In this document: piece after piece, positions 33,479-41,680 of the stretch
Layout of the letters: each line of letters opens with the position of its first letter
How positions within the stretch are numbered: position 1 is the stretch's first letter
NCBI GenBank assembly: GCA_000447245.1
Contig: AUYT01000001.1
Span: forward strand, 1,916,001 to 1,980,000
Length of the DNA stretch: 64,000 nt
Reading direction: 5' to 3'
Source of the DNA: a candidate division Zixibacteria bacterium RBG-1
GTDB lineage: Bacteria; Zixibacteria; MSB-5A5; DSPP01; RBG-1
The notes under the pieces: model-generated
The model's input: the letters and a program-made list of their open reading frames with translations, nothing else
What the model was told of the DNA's origin: nothing
Databases searched by the model: none
Made by a program: the position numbers and the translations under genes

Positions 33479-35815
33479 TTAATCCTCTGAAATTATTGGT
33501 TTAATTTTCAATCTTTCTCCGTCAGATTCTATGATAACCGCTCCATTTTCTTTGGTCCACCAAATTTTTCCTAATTTCTTATCTAAGCCGTTAACTATCC
33601 TATCTTCCAATTTATCTTTCCATCTGTCGTAGCTGCATATAACCAGCACCGTCTGGTTCTGTTTTAAATTTGACCGGTTAGAGTTGACTTCTTGTATATC
33701 ATTTATATCAGTTGTCCAGACTATCTTCTTACCTTGAACCAATGAACTACCCTCTGCCTCTGCTTTATAACCCCAGATCCAGATAAAATTTTTATATTCA
33801 ATGATCAAAATTAAATGGTCTGAAAACTTGTTAAGTTTTTGTTCTCTATAATTATCGGGCAGTCCTATCCAAACCTTAACCTCTCCAAATTCAGATAAAT
33901 TTCCGGGCTTAAGAGGTACAGCTAACATCCGTTTTAGAAAAATTTTTACGGTGTTATCCTGAATCTGGGAATAGTACCAGATTTTTTTTATGGAAAAGTT
34001 CTCCTTTAGGTAGTTTAATCCTGCTCTGAATTCGGTTTGAGGCCTTGGAATAATTAAATGTTCTATCTGTCTTATTCCCTTTTTATACAAAAAGGGGGCG
34101 ATTACAAATTCAGCCGAATTAAATTTTTCAGAAGAATAGCCCGTTCCCAAGAGAATATTTTGTTTATCGGGCAGCTGAATAAAAATAGCCTCCCCCTTCC
34201 CCACATCTAAGCAGGTAATTTTCACAGATTGTGGGGAGGAAGCCAAAATATTTTTGCCGAACCAGAATAGAGCAATTGACAGGGTAGAAACTGTTAAGAT
34301 TTTCAGATATTTTTTTGATTCTATGGAAAGTAAAGTCAAAATCAACAACAAATAGAAAAATATTATGGATAAAATTGCGGGAGAAGATACCTTTATTTGA
34401 GCCCAGGGGAAAGATGCAAAGAATTCGACCCCTCTTAAAACCAGATTGAGAATAACCCAGTTACAGGCCGAGATGATTTGTGCCAAACCCAAACTTATGA
34501 TCCCAAAAATAGCTGAAAGACAACCCAGCACCACCGCCAAAGCACTCAAAGGGATTAATATCATATTTGAAAAAACAACCACGGCTGAAAATTGATTGAA
34601 ATAATAAGCGTTTACGGGTAAGGTAAACAGGGTTGCTGCTAGGGAACCAAAGGTTGGTAAGATTATCCAATTTTTCAGACTGCTTTTATTGAGCCAATCA
34701 GATTTGCTTAAAATATTATCCATTTTCGGCACCAGATAGCCAATCCCAAAAGTAGCTGCAAAGGAGAGTTGAAAACTCACATCGAAAAATGTCAAAGGAG
34801 AATAGAATAAAATTATCAAGGCGGCAAAGGCGATGATATTCACAAAATTCGGCTCTCTTTCTAGGTAAAAAGCCAGCAGAAATAAAGCTGCCATTATAGA
34901 GGCACGAACCACGGAAGGCTGGTTATTAGTAATAAATGAAAAAATTAAAATCCCCGACAATAGGATAATCAAATTTATCCATTTTGGAATTCTTAAAAGT
35001 TTAACGATAGCTAAAAGGAAAAGTACGATCACTCCCACATTGAAACCTGAAACTGCTAAAAGATGTAAAGTTCCGGTTTTGGTGAACATTGCATAGATTT
35101 CTTCCGGAATTTGCCTTCTTTCTCCCAAGACAAAACCGGCCAAGAGGGCTTGATGCGGCTGGTCTAAGGTTTGCTCAAAAACTTTTTTGATAAATGTTTT
35201 AGTGGGAATTATAATTTTGGAGATAAAGAAGTTTCCGGTCCGATTTTCAATTATTTTGACCTTCTCGTCATCGTTCAGAGTGACTAAGCCATAAATCCCT
35301 TTGGTGGAAAGATACCTTTGGTAATCAAACAACCCCGGATTTCTGCGGGATAAAGGAGCATTCAAGTAGCCGTGGAGTTGTACCAAATCACCATAGTTAA
35401 AAGCAAAAGTAGCTTCTCTGATTTTTACTAAAATATTTCCGACGACATTTAAATTCTTATTATCCCATTCAATTTTTGAAGCTGCCACTTTTAAATAAGT
35501 TTTGTCTTCCCTGACATCCGGGTCAGCTGCAATTTGACCGGTTAGCAAAATCGGTTTACCCAAATCCCCAAAATTAGAGATATGGTTCAAAGGAAAATCT
35601 CTGGTTTTAAGCTCATACCTCCAGAAACCGGCTAAGAATAGACAAAAAAGCAGCAGGTAATCGAGTCCTTTTGATTTTTTGAAGTAAAGATAAATTGAGC
35701 CAATTAGACTCAAGAGCAGAATTCCCAGAAGCAAAAATGAGGGAACGTCAAAATTATCTCCTACTAATATTCCTAAAATGAAACAGACAACAGCAATTAA
35801 AGCCGGATATTTCAC
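33479..35815 (-). CDS. ComEC/Rec2-family DNA-uptake channel protein with eroded metallo-beta-lactamase domain
   Basis: 778 residues, normal length. N-terminal membrane helices and OB-like DUF4131 region (LTGQIAADPDV..., about 60-170), the Competence domain (FVLGERRQIPEEIYAMFTKTG, LLAVSGFNVGVIVLFLL, about 220-500) and a C-terminal domain starting KITCLDVGKGEAIFIQL (about 530). In this last part the expected VDxG and HxHxDH metal-binding motifs are replaced (LGTG; PRPQTEFRAG), so the nuclease-like activity is probably lost. GTG start at 35815. ComEC carries single-stranded DNA across the inner membrane; neighbouring pilus motors fit a DNA-uptake role. Confidence 0.88.
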   Translation of the reverse strand: MKYPALIAVVCFILGILVGDNFDVPSFLLLGILLLSLIGSIYLYFKKSKGLDYLLLFCLFLAGFWRYELKTRDFPLNHISNFGDLGKPILLTGQIAADPDVREDKTYLKVAASKIEWDNKNLNVVGNILVKIREATFAFNYGDLVQLHGYLNAPLSRRNPGLFDYQRYLSTKGIYGLVTLNDDEKVKIIENRTGNFFISKIIIPTKTFIKKVFEQTLDQPHQALLAGFVLGERRQIPEEIYAMFTKTGTLHLLAVSGFNVGVIVLFLLAIVKLLRIPKWINLIILLSGILIFSFITNNQPSVVRASIMAALFLLAFYLEREPNFVNIIAFAALIILFYSPLTFFDVSFQLSFAATFGIGYLVPKMDNILSKSDWLNKSSLKNWIILPTFGSLAATLFTLPVNAYYFNQFSAVVVFSNMILIPLSALAVVLGCLSAIFGIISLGLAQIISACNWVILNLVLRGVEFFASFPWAQIKVSSPAILSIIFFYLLLILTLLSIESKKYLKILTVSTLSIALFWFGKNILASSPQSVKITCLDVGKGEAIFIQLPDKQNILLGTGYSSEKFNSAEFVIAPFLYKKGIRQIEHLIIPRPQTEFRAGLNYLKENFSIKKIWYYSQIQDNTVKIFLKRMLAVPLKPGNLSEFGEVKVWIGLPDNYREQKLNKFSDHLILIIEYKNFIWIWGYKAEAEGSSLVQGKKIVWTTDINDIQEVNSNRSNLKQNQTVLVICSYDRWKDKLEDRIVNGLDKKLGKIWWTKENGAVIIESDGERLKIKPIISED

Positions 35816-35816
35816 C

Positions 35817-37379
35817 TTATTGGGAGCGGCGTTTGAGTAAGTTTAGCACTGTTTTCAACTCTTTTATCCGTAAGATTGTGGCTAGAAATAAGAAACTGCC
35901 GGTAGCGAGGAGAAATATAATTATTATTTGACCAAGCTTTAGAAGAAAACTGGCCCGGCTTAAATCCAAACCCCATAAATCTAAATAAAGCCATAGGGCA
36001 ACCCCCATTCCCAAGGAAGCCAAAAGAACTTTGAGAAAATCCAGCTTCAGGAAAGAAAAATCCATCGGTCCGGCTTTTCGGTTCAAATAATAAAACAACA
36101 GCGAAAGATTGACTATGGCTGAAACTGAAGTTGCCAGAGCCAGTCCCCTGAAACCCAGTGGATTCATGAGAGCTAAATTTAAAATGATATTACAAGCCAC
36201 CGCTACCACGCTTATTTTTACCGGGGTTTTGGCATCTTTTAGTGAATAAAAAAAGGAAACCGCCACTCTGACCGAAGCGTAGGCGAAAAGCCCGATGGCA
36301 TACAAAGCCAGGGCTTGGGAAGTATTGATGGTATCCAGATAGGAAAATTTGCCATACTGATATAAAATGGCAATTATCGGCTTACTGGCTATAATTAGAA
36401 AAATGGTGGAGGGAATGGTGTAGAAAAATACCAGCTTCACAGAGGAGTAAAAAGTATCCAGCATCTCTTTGGTCTGATTGCGAGCCGCTAAAAGTGATAA
36501 GGAAGGCAGACTGACGGTGGCGATAGCAACTCCAAATACACCTAATGGAAAATGCATTAAACGGAAACTGTAATTCAAATAAGCAATCGAACCCTGGGGA
36601 AGAAATGAGGCAATCAAAGTATTCACAAAGATATTGATTTGGGTGGAAGCCAAACCCAAAGTAGCCGGAGTCATCAGTAAAAAAATCTTCTTCAATTCCG
36701 GGTCTCTGAAATCCAAAACCCACTGATAATGGTATCCCTCTCTTTTTAAGCTGGGATATTGAATTAGAAACTGGCCGATGCTTCCTAAAACCGCTCCGAT
36801 GGCCATGCCTAAAATAGGAGGGTCAAAGAAGGGACAAACCAAAAATCCAGCCAGAATCATGCCTAAATTAAGCATCACCGGCGCAAAAGCTGGAAGCGCA
36901 AATTTCCCCAGGGAATTTAATACCCCCATTACCAAAGCGGCTAAAGCTATGAAAAGCAAAAAAGGGAACATTATTCTGGTCAGGGTGGTAGTTAATTCTG
37001 ATTTTCCCGGGACTTTATCAAAACCAGGTGCAATTAGCTGAACAATCAGAGGAGAAATAATTATTCCAATTACTACAATCAGACCTGCTGTAACCAAAAG
37101 AGAATTGGCCACTAAATTTACCAATCTCCAGGCCTTTTCTTTACTTTGGTTAGTCAGATTTTCAGTGAAAACCGGAACGAAGGCACTGGATAAAACCCCT
37201 TCGGCGAATAAATCTCGCAATAAGTTGGGGATGCGGAAAGCGGCTACGAAGGCATCCGTTGCCAGGGAGGCGCCGAAAAAATAGGCAAAGGTCTGCTCCC
37301 GCATTAGACCGAAAACTCGAGAGACAGCCGTAGCCAGGCTGACCACTCCGGCTTTTCGGGCAAGTTTGTTTTCCGGCAT
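35817..37379 (-). CDS. murJ: Lipid II flippase MurJ (MVF family)
   Basis: About 520 residues with about 14 membrane helices. The opening ARKAGVVSLATAVSRVFGL with REQTFAYFFG, and FRIPNLLRDLFAEGVLSSAF (near 50-70), are signature MurJ sequence. It flips lipid II for peptidoglycan synthesis. I start at ATG 37379; the frame reaches a TTG at 37394, but that lies in the -35 region of the divergent rpsT promoter. A minus-strand promoter TTGTCA-N18-TATAAA can be drawn within 37380-37440, overlapping the rpsT promoter. First gene of the long minus-strand train that ends with pilC. Confidence 0.93.
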   Translation of the reverse strand: MPENKLARKAGVVSLATAVSRVFGLMREQTFAYFFGASLATDAFVAAFRIPNLLRDLFAEGVLSSAFVPVFTENLTNQSKEKAWRLVNLVANSLLVTAGLIVVIGIIISPLIVQLIAPGFDKVPGKSELTTTLTRIMFPFLLFIALAALVMGVLNSLGKFALPAFAPVMLNLGMILAGFLVCPFFDPPILGMAIGAVLGSIGQFLIQYPSLKREGYHYQWVLDFRDPELKKIFLLMTPATLGLASTQINIFVNTLIASFLPQGSIAYLNYSFRLMHFPLGVFGVAIATVSLPSLSLLAARNQTKEMLDTFYSSVKLVFFYTIPSTIFLIIASKPIIAILYQYGKFSYLDTINTSQALALYAIGLFAYASVRVAVSFFYSLKDAKTPVKISVVAVACNIILNLALMNPLGFRGLALATSVSAIVNLSLLFYYLNRKAGPMDFSFLKLDFLKVLLASLGMGVALWLYLDLWGLDLSRASFLLKLGQIIIIFLLATGSFLFLATILRIKELKTVLNLLKRRSQ

Positions 37380-37387
37380 ATTTTTGA

Positions 37388-37415
37388 TTGACAAACAAAG
37401 TAAAAATTTTATATT
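37388..37415 (+). promoter_or_regulatory. Promoter of rpsT
   Basis: TTGACA (37388-37393), 16-nt spacer, TATATT (37410-37415). Expected start near 37422, giving a leader of about 28 nt. It overlaps the divergent murJ upstream region. Confidence 0.65.
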
Positions 37416-37449
37416 GATAAGTCAAATATTATGACAAACTGGAGGGAAT

Positions 37450-37716
37450 TTGCCAACGCATAAATCAGCCGAAAAGGCCTTAAGGCAAAGTATCAGCAGA
37501 AATTTGCGCAACAAAGCGGTCAAATCCAAAGTCAGAACCATCATTAAAAAAGTAGAAACAGCCCGGGATAAGACCCAGGCCAAAGACCTGCTGAAGCAGA
37601 CTTTTTCTTTGTTGGATAAAGCCGTTAAAAGAAATGTCATTCACTTCAATCGGGCCAGCCGCACCAAGTCCAGATTAACCAAACTAGTCAATCAGTTGGG
37701 TGCTACCAAAATTTGA
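37450..37716 (+). CDS. rpsT: 30S ribosomal protein S20
   Basis: 88 residues, typical S20: PTHKSAEKALRQSISR at the start, RNLRNKAVKSKVRTIIKKVE in the middle, VHFNRASRTKSRL-like end (here HFNRASRTKSRLTKLVNQL). It binds 16S rRNA early in small-subunit assembly. The start codon is TTG (37450), preceded by GGAGGG four bases away; no ATG is available and homology begins right there. E. coli rpsT also uses UUG. Monocistronic, with a promoter of its own. Confidence 0.96.
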   Translation: MPTHKSAEKALRQSISRNLRNKAVKSKVRTIIKKVETARDKTQAKDLLKQTFSLLDKAVKRNVIHFNRASRTKSRLTKLVNQLGATKI

Positions 37717-37836
37717 GAATTTAGGAATTGATTTCTACCACAGTTCAGCTTATTTTTTCTCCCACTTTGATTTATCTCAGTCGTAATTTTTTGCCAATAT
37801 TTTATCGGAAATTTTTTTAAAAATCTTAAAAAAAAC

Positions 37837-37865
37837 TTGACAAAATTTGGGGCTTGTCTTATCTT
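37837..37865 (+). promoter_or_regulatory. Near-consensus sigma-70-type promoter of the half-ferritin pair
   Basis: TTGACA (37837-37842), 17-nt spacer, TATCTT (37860-37865), with A-rich sequence upstream. Predicted start near 37872; the ribosome site AAGGAGGAGG at 37891-37900 is also very strong, so high expression is expected. Confidence 0.75.
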
Positions 37866-37905
37866 TTTAAGCAAGATTTAATAAAAACGAAAGGAGGAGG
37901 ATCAA

Positions 37906-38154
37906 ATGGCTGAAGTGTGGTATCAAAAATGGATAGATAAAGTGCAAAGCCGCAAAGATAATCCCTTTACTCTGAAAGAATATGTGGAAATGTGCATCGA
38001 CCTGGAAGCTCATGAAACGGACACTCACAACAAGTATGCGGCAGCCGCCAAAAAAGAAGGCAAAAATGATTTAGCTACAGTATTTGAGGATTTAGCAGGG
38101 GGAGAAGATTACTTCTCCGGTAAATTCGAAACCTTTTTGAAAGAATGGAGGTAA
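37906..38154 (+). CDS. Small helical protein resembling one half of a rubrerythrin/ferritin-like bundle (lacks the His ligand)
   Basis: 82 residues, two predicted long helices. Helix 1 (about 22-52) carries E34 spaced 17 residues before the EG turn, as in the first iron-ligand helix of rubrerythrin. Helix 2 (about 54-80) has VFEDLAGGEDYF, where E61 and E67 match the EExxxxxE pattern but the expected ExxH histidine is F70. A full four-helix bundle would need dimerisation or pairing with the product of the next gene, 4 bases downstream. Function unknown; ferritin-like assignment is inferred from residue spacing only. Confidence 0.62.
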   Translation: MAEVWYQKWIDKVQSRKDNPFTLKEYVEMCIDLEAHETDTHNKYAAAAKKEGKNDLATVFEDLAGGEDYFSGKFETFLKEWR

Positions 38155-38158
38155 TCAA

Positions 38159-38416
38159 ATGTCAGGCATGGAATTAGCTGAAAAATTATTAAATTTACCC
38201 TTTGTCAAGGGTGTTACTGGTGATTCTGATTTCAATGTTAAGGCCGCTTTAGTGGTGGAGGATTTTGTGGCTACGGTTTGGTTCCCGGAACTGGCCAAGA
38301 TGGCCTATACCGAAGGCAGAACCGAACTGGGCAAGCTATTTGAAAACGTCGGCAAGGGTGAGCAGGGACACGCTGATGCTCTGCGCAATGCCATGCAGAG
38401 GTTCAACATAAGCTAG
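38159..38416 (+). CDS. Small ferritin-like half-bundle protein with intact ExxH
   Basis: 85 residues, two long helices. E34 in the first helix, E62 and the E68-x-x-H71 motif (GEQGHADAL) in the second match half of a rubrerythrin-type diiron site. It is clearly related in layout to the gene just upstream and translated from the same message (AGGTAATCAA before the ATG). A homodimer could build one or two di-iron centres; a heterodimer with the His-lacking partner would build an asymmetric site. Possible roles are iron handling or peroxide reduction. No signal sequence. Confidence 0.65.
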   Translation: MSGMELAEKLLNLPFVKGVTGDSDFNVKAALVVEDFVATVWFPELAKMAYTEGRTELGKLFENVGKGEQGHADALRNAMQRFNIS

Positions 38417-38436
38417 AGTTTTTTTATGAAGTAATA

Positions 38437-38470
38437 AGGAGCAAGTAATGGGAAACTGTTACTTGCTCTT
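38437..38470 (+). terminator. Terminator-like hairpin after the half-ferritin pair
   Basis: Stem GAGCAAGTAA/TTACTTGCTC (38439-38448 and 38459-38468), 10-nt loop, extendable by two pairs. The following sequence is T-rich but interrupted, so termination strength is uncertain. Confidence 0.55.
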
Positions 38471-38538
38471 CTATTTGCTTTCTTTTATATTATAAGCGTA
38501 TAAACAATAAATCAAAGGTTGGAGGAGGTGAAAAAATT

Positions 38539-39057
38539 ATGAAGAAAGTTTTACTCGCAAGTTTTGGTTTGGTGGTTATGGTTGCTCTTTTAGCTTGGGC
38601 CGGTGGAGAACAAAAACCCCAGATGTCCATGGACCAGATGAAAGCCGAAATGTCCAAGTGTACCATGTGTAAAGAGATGTTACCTTACATGAACCAAGAA
38701 TGGTGGATGGGAATGAAGCATGAGGTCCACAATCTGAAGAATGGAGCTCTTTTTATCCATGCTTACCCGACCGCTACGGAGAAGGAATTGGTAGATATTC
38801 ATAAGATGTGTACTGCTATGGAAACTGCTGGCATGGGATTAGAGAAAATGACTGCTAAAGAGGCGCAAGGGAAACTTTGTCAGCATTGTCAGGAGTGGTT
38901 CAGTGTTATGAAGGATGGTGCTAAGGATGAGTGGGTTTTGACCAAGACCGGTTCGATTGGATTAGTTACCTCTGACAACCCCAAGACAGTGGCAAAGATT
39001 CACGTGATGGCGGACAAGGTACGACAGATGTTTGCCGGAACTCCGGAAAAGATGTAA
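38539..39057 (+). CDS. Exported Cys/His/Met-rich protein, probable metal binder
   Basis: 172 residues. Signal peptide at 1-21 (KKVLLASFGLVVMVALLAWAG). The mature part has C41-TM-C44, C91, C114-QH-C117, several His (61, 64, 74, 88, 116) and many Met. The CxxC pairs are not followed by His, so heme c binding is not indicated. I do not recognise a family. A strong ribosome site (GGAGGAGGTG) suggests high expression. The position next to ferritin-like genes suggests, without proving, a role in metal or redox handling in the periplasm. Confidence 0.72.
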   Translation: MKKVLLASFGLVVMVALLAWAGGEQKPQMSMDQMKAEMSKCTMCKEMLPYMNQEWWMGMKHEVHNLKNGALFIHAYPTATEKELVDIHKMCTAMETAGMGLEKMTAKEAQGKLCQHCQEWFSVMKDGAKDEWVLTKTGSIGLVTSDNPKTVAKIHVMADKVRQMFAGTPEKM

Positions 39058-39080
39058 CTACCTGGTTTCAACTAACTTGA

Positions 39081-39111
39081 AAGAGGGTGCCAAAGGGTGC
39101 CCTCTTTTTTT
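39081..39111 (+). terminator. Intrinsic terminator after the exported CxxC gene
   Basis: AAGAGGG (39081-39087) pairs with CCCTCTT (39100-39106), the inner bases can extend the stem, and a run of seven T follows. It reaches the stop codon of the convergent dockerin gene. Confidence 0.8.
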
Positions 39112-40141
39112 ATATGCAGCAAGTCGGAGGAGAAGGGGGTAAACCTTCTTTAAATAAAAAATTGATCAAATAAACTATATCAGATAAATTAATTTTTCCA
39201 TTATTATTGGCGTCGCCGTCGCATTCTTCAGGTACTGGAGAAGGACCCTGTTTGAAAAGATAGTTTATCAAATAGATTATATCTTGAAGAGTAATCTGTC
39301 CGTTTCCATTAGGGTCTCCCCGCTTGGTTTCACTACATAGAACCGTTATCTGTACTGTTTCGCTGTCACAGCCAACAGTGTCGCATGCGATAAATGTCAC
39401 ATTATATGTACCGCTTTGGGTAAAGTCAGGGGTGAAGGTGAAAACGCCGGAGCCATTGCCGGAATCGTAGAAAGAAGAGTGGAGAGGGAGGTCAACGGCG
39501 GAAAGAGTGGGAATTGTCGGACAGCCTTTGTAAGCAGACACTCTAAAATTTAAGATTTCATTCTCATTCATCGTTTTAGTTGATATCAATTGGATAATTG
39601 AATGACCGAAAGGACAGGAGCTTGTATCGCGTAAAACATAATAAGGAACCAGACCATACCCTGATGTGTCTTCGTAGACTAACCCTTGTCCGGAAGGCAG
39701 GGTAAAGGTGTCCAAAACCATATAAATGGATGAGTCCCAGTTTGGCCCGGTAGTAAAATACATTGTGCAAAAGGTATCTGTTCCAGATAGAAGCCCTTGT
39801 GGTCGAAAGTAAAATGCATAAAACATGACTTCTCCTTTAGTCCTGTTAATGGAGGTGTCTCTCAGGTTTGCACTATCCATGTCTGGGTGAAAACGAACTG
39901 AATCTAATATGATATCTATTTGGGCTACCTTATAAGTAAGGGGTACAACAATACCATTTAATTTTTCATCGTGATAGCCACTGGCGACAACCTCAAAATG
40001 TGTATTCGGCTTCAACCAGAAGCTGACTCCCGTTACAAATAGAGAATCTCTAATTCCTGAGTCTTGAGAAAAAGCACTTTGAGTTAAAATAAATATAACA
40101 AAGACCACTATACAATATTTTAAACAGTTTTTATTCCCCAT
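39110..40141 (-). CDS. Secreted protein with cohesin-like, Ig-like and dockerin type I domains
   Basis: 343 residues. Signal peptide (about 1-25). Residues 30-180 have a beta-rich pattern like the cohesin-type domains common in secreted proteins of candidate phyla. Residues 185-268 look like an Ig/cadherin-like domain (GSGVFTFTPDFTQSGTYNVTF, short of its ends). Residues 275-338 form a two-repeat dockerin: DPNGNGQITLQDIIYLINYL and DANNNGKINLSDIVYLINFL, each a calcium loop with a helix. Ends in a Cys pair. In such genomes dockerin modules are widespread and not tied to cellulosomes; they may serve in surface display or sorting. Confidence 0.8.
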   Translation of the reverse strand: MGNKNCLKYCIVVFVIFILTQSAFSQDSGIRDSLFVTGVSFWLKPNTHFEVVASGYHDEKLNGIVVPLTYKVAQIDIILDSVRFHPDMDSANLRDTSINRTKGEVMFYAFYFRPQGLLSGTDTFCTMYFTTGPNWDSSIYMVLDTFTLPSGQGLVYEDTSGYGLVPYYVLRDTSSCPFGHSIIQLISTKTMNENEILNFRVSAYKGCPTIPTLSAVDLPLHSSFYDSGNGSGVFTFTPDFTQSGTYNVTFIACDTVGCDSETVQITVLCSETKRGDPNGNGQITLQDIIYLINYLFKQGPSPVPEECDGDANNNGKINLSDIVYLINFLFKEGLPPSPPTCCI

Positions 40142-40192
40142 ATTATTCTATGTTTAGTCAACTCAACCCCTTAGAGGTGACAGTAATATGAA

Positions 40193-40780
40193 TTATCTCT
40201 TTTTACTATACTTAGGGTCTGCCAAATATACTGCAATCTTTACACCTGGTAATTCCCCGAACTTTCTACAACTTAGAATAACCAAAATATATCTTTTGCC
40301 CTGAAAGAAAAATTCTCTCTGTTCTCCGCTTGATACGGTTAAATATTTCGAATCTATTTTGAATGATTCGTATGGACTACTTAGATCAATTCGAGCCTCA
40401 AATGACGCTCTATTCTCAAAGACGCTATCAATCCCGCTACATTTGATTGAGACTGCTCCATTAAAGAGATAAATAGCATCTCCCTCATATAAAATAGTAT
40501 CTTTTAAAATTAGATTAGGTTTGAGAAGAACCTTTAATGAGTCTTCAAGTTGGGTGGCTTGTGATTTGTAATATGATGCGAGTGTGCTATCTCGCTCAAT
40601 AATTTTTTGTTGGTCTTTATTTCTTTGCTCTAAATTGTTAACCTTCTCATGCGAAATATCTTTACCAATTACATAAGCAAGACCCACTAAACCAACAAAT
40701 AAAGTCGCCGATAGTAAATTGGACAGTTTTTGCCACCATTTAGTTTTAGGTTCATCCACTACATCTTTATTTTCAAACAA
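40193..40780 (-). CDS. Single-pass membrane protein of unknown function
   Basis: 195 residues. Charged N-terminus, one membrane helix (about 24-42), a coiled-coil stretch (about 48-85: NNLEQRNKDQQKIIERDST) and a beta-rich C-terminal domain with no family that I recognise. The start at TTG 40780 has no good ribosome site; GTG 40759 is an alternative. Orientation suggests an extracytoplasmic C-terminal domain. Confidence 0.55.
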   Translation of the reverse strand: MFENKDVVDEPKTKWWQKLSNLLSATLFVGLVGLAYVIGKDISHEKVNNLEQRNKDQQKIIERDSTLASYYKSQATQLEDSLKVLLKPNLILKDTILYEGDAIYLFNGAVSIKCSGIDSVFENRASFEARIDLSSPYESFKIDSKYLTVSSGEQREFFFQGKRYILVILSCRKFGELPGVKIAVYLADPKYSKKR

Positions 40781-40799
40781 ACTTTTTTATTATGTTGTA

Positions 40800-40848
40800 A
40801 CAGGGCCTAGTCCTGTCACGCTTACCCGTCACGAGTAGCTCCTGACGG
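40800..40848. repeat. Double-hairpin intergenic palindromic element
   Basis: Two adjacent inverted repeats: ACAGG/CCTGT (40800-40804, 40812-40816) and CCGTCA-c-GAG/CTC-c-TGACGG (40826-40835, 40839-40848). Neither is followed by T in either direction, so a terminator is unlikely. Its compact form resembles REP-like extragenic elements, but only one copy is seen here. Confidence 0.5.
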
Positions 40849-40860
40849 AACAGAAAAAAA

Positions 40861-41625
40861 CTACTTCTGAGCCTCTTTAGCCGCCTTCTGGACAAAAGGT
40901 GCTAATAAATCAATCGGCACGGGGAAAATAATAGTTGAGTTCTTTTCCGTAGCTACTTCAGTTAAAGTCTGCATAAATCTCAACTGTAAAGCCATGGGAT
41001 GAGTACCAATCACTTTGGCCGCCTCAGCTAATTTATGAGAAGCCTGTAATTCCCCTTCGGCGTGAATAACTTTGGATCTTCTTTCTCTTTCGGCCTCGGC
41101 CTGTTTGGCAATGGCTCTTTGCATCTCCTGAGGCAGGTCTACATTCTTAACTTCTACCACCGAAACTTTTATCCCCCAGGGTTCGGTCTGGGCATCGATT
41201 ATTTTCTGCAGCTCCTGATTGATTTTTTCCCGATTGGAAAGCAAATCATCTAACTCTACCTGACCTAAGACCGACCTCAAAGTTGTTTGTGCTATCATGG
41301 AAGTGGCGTAAAGAAAATCTTCGACTGCCACGATGGCTTTGGAAGCATCTATTACTCTGAAATAAATTACCGCGTTGACCTTGACCGTGACATTATCTTT
41401 GGTAATTACATCCTGTGACGGAACGTCCATGGTAACTACCCGCAAGCTGACCTTTACCATTCTATCTACCACCGGAATCAGTAAAATCAAACCGGGACCT
41501 TTGGCGCCGATTAATCTTCCCAATCTGAAGATAATTCCTCTTTCATACTCTCTAAGAATTCGAATAGCATTGGCTAAAATAAATAACCCGATGATTATGA
41601 CAGTCAGAACAGCCGGTGTAAACAT
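40861..41625 (-). CDS. Slipin (stomatin-like SPFH/Band 7 membrane protein)
   Basis: About 254 residues: one N-terminal membrane helix (about 3-22), [14 protein letters not shown], then an SPFH domain ([38 protein letters not shown]) and a coiled C-terminal part with [25 protein letters not shown] 41625 is preceded by AAGGAGG; the TTG one codon upstream is too close to it. Slipins form membrane microdomains and pair with NfeD proteases; the nfeD-type gene is 53 bases upstream. Confidence 0.92.
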   Translation of the reverse strand: MFTPAVLTVIIIGLFILANAIRILREYERGIIFRLGRLIGAKGPGLILLIPVVDRMVKVSLRVVTMDVPSQDVITKDNVTVKVNAVIYFRVIDASKAIVAVEDFLYATSMIAQTTLRSVLGQVELDDLLSNREKINQELQKIIDAQTEPWGIKVSVVEVKNVDLPQEMQRAIAKQAEAERERRSKVIHAEGELQASHKLAEAAKVIGTHPMALQLRFMQTLTEVATEKNSTIIFPVPIDLLAPFVQKAAKEAQK

Positions 41626-41680
41626 CAATCCTCCTTGAGTAAGTGCTACTCTTTTAAGTTAACACAATTGTATCGTAAAA

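Noticed and set aside
39110-39320. Dockerin repeats as evidence for a cellulosome
   Set aside because: No cohesin scaffoldin or glycoside hydrolase gene is nearby; dockerin repeats occur in many secreted proteins of unrelated function in candidate phyla.
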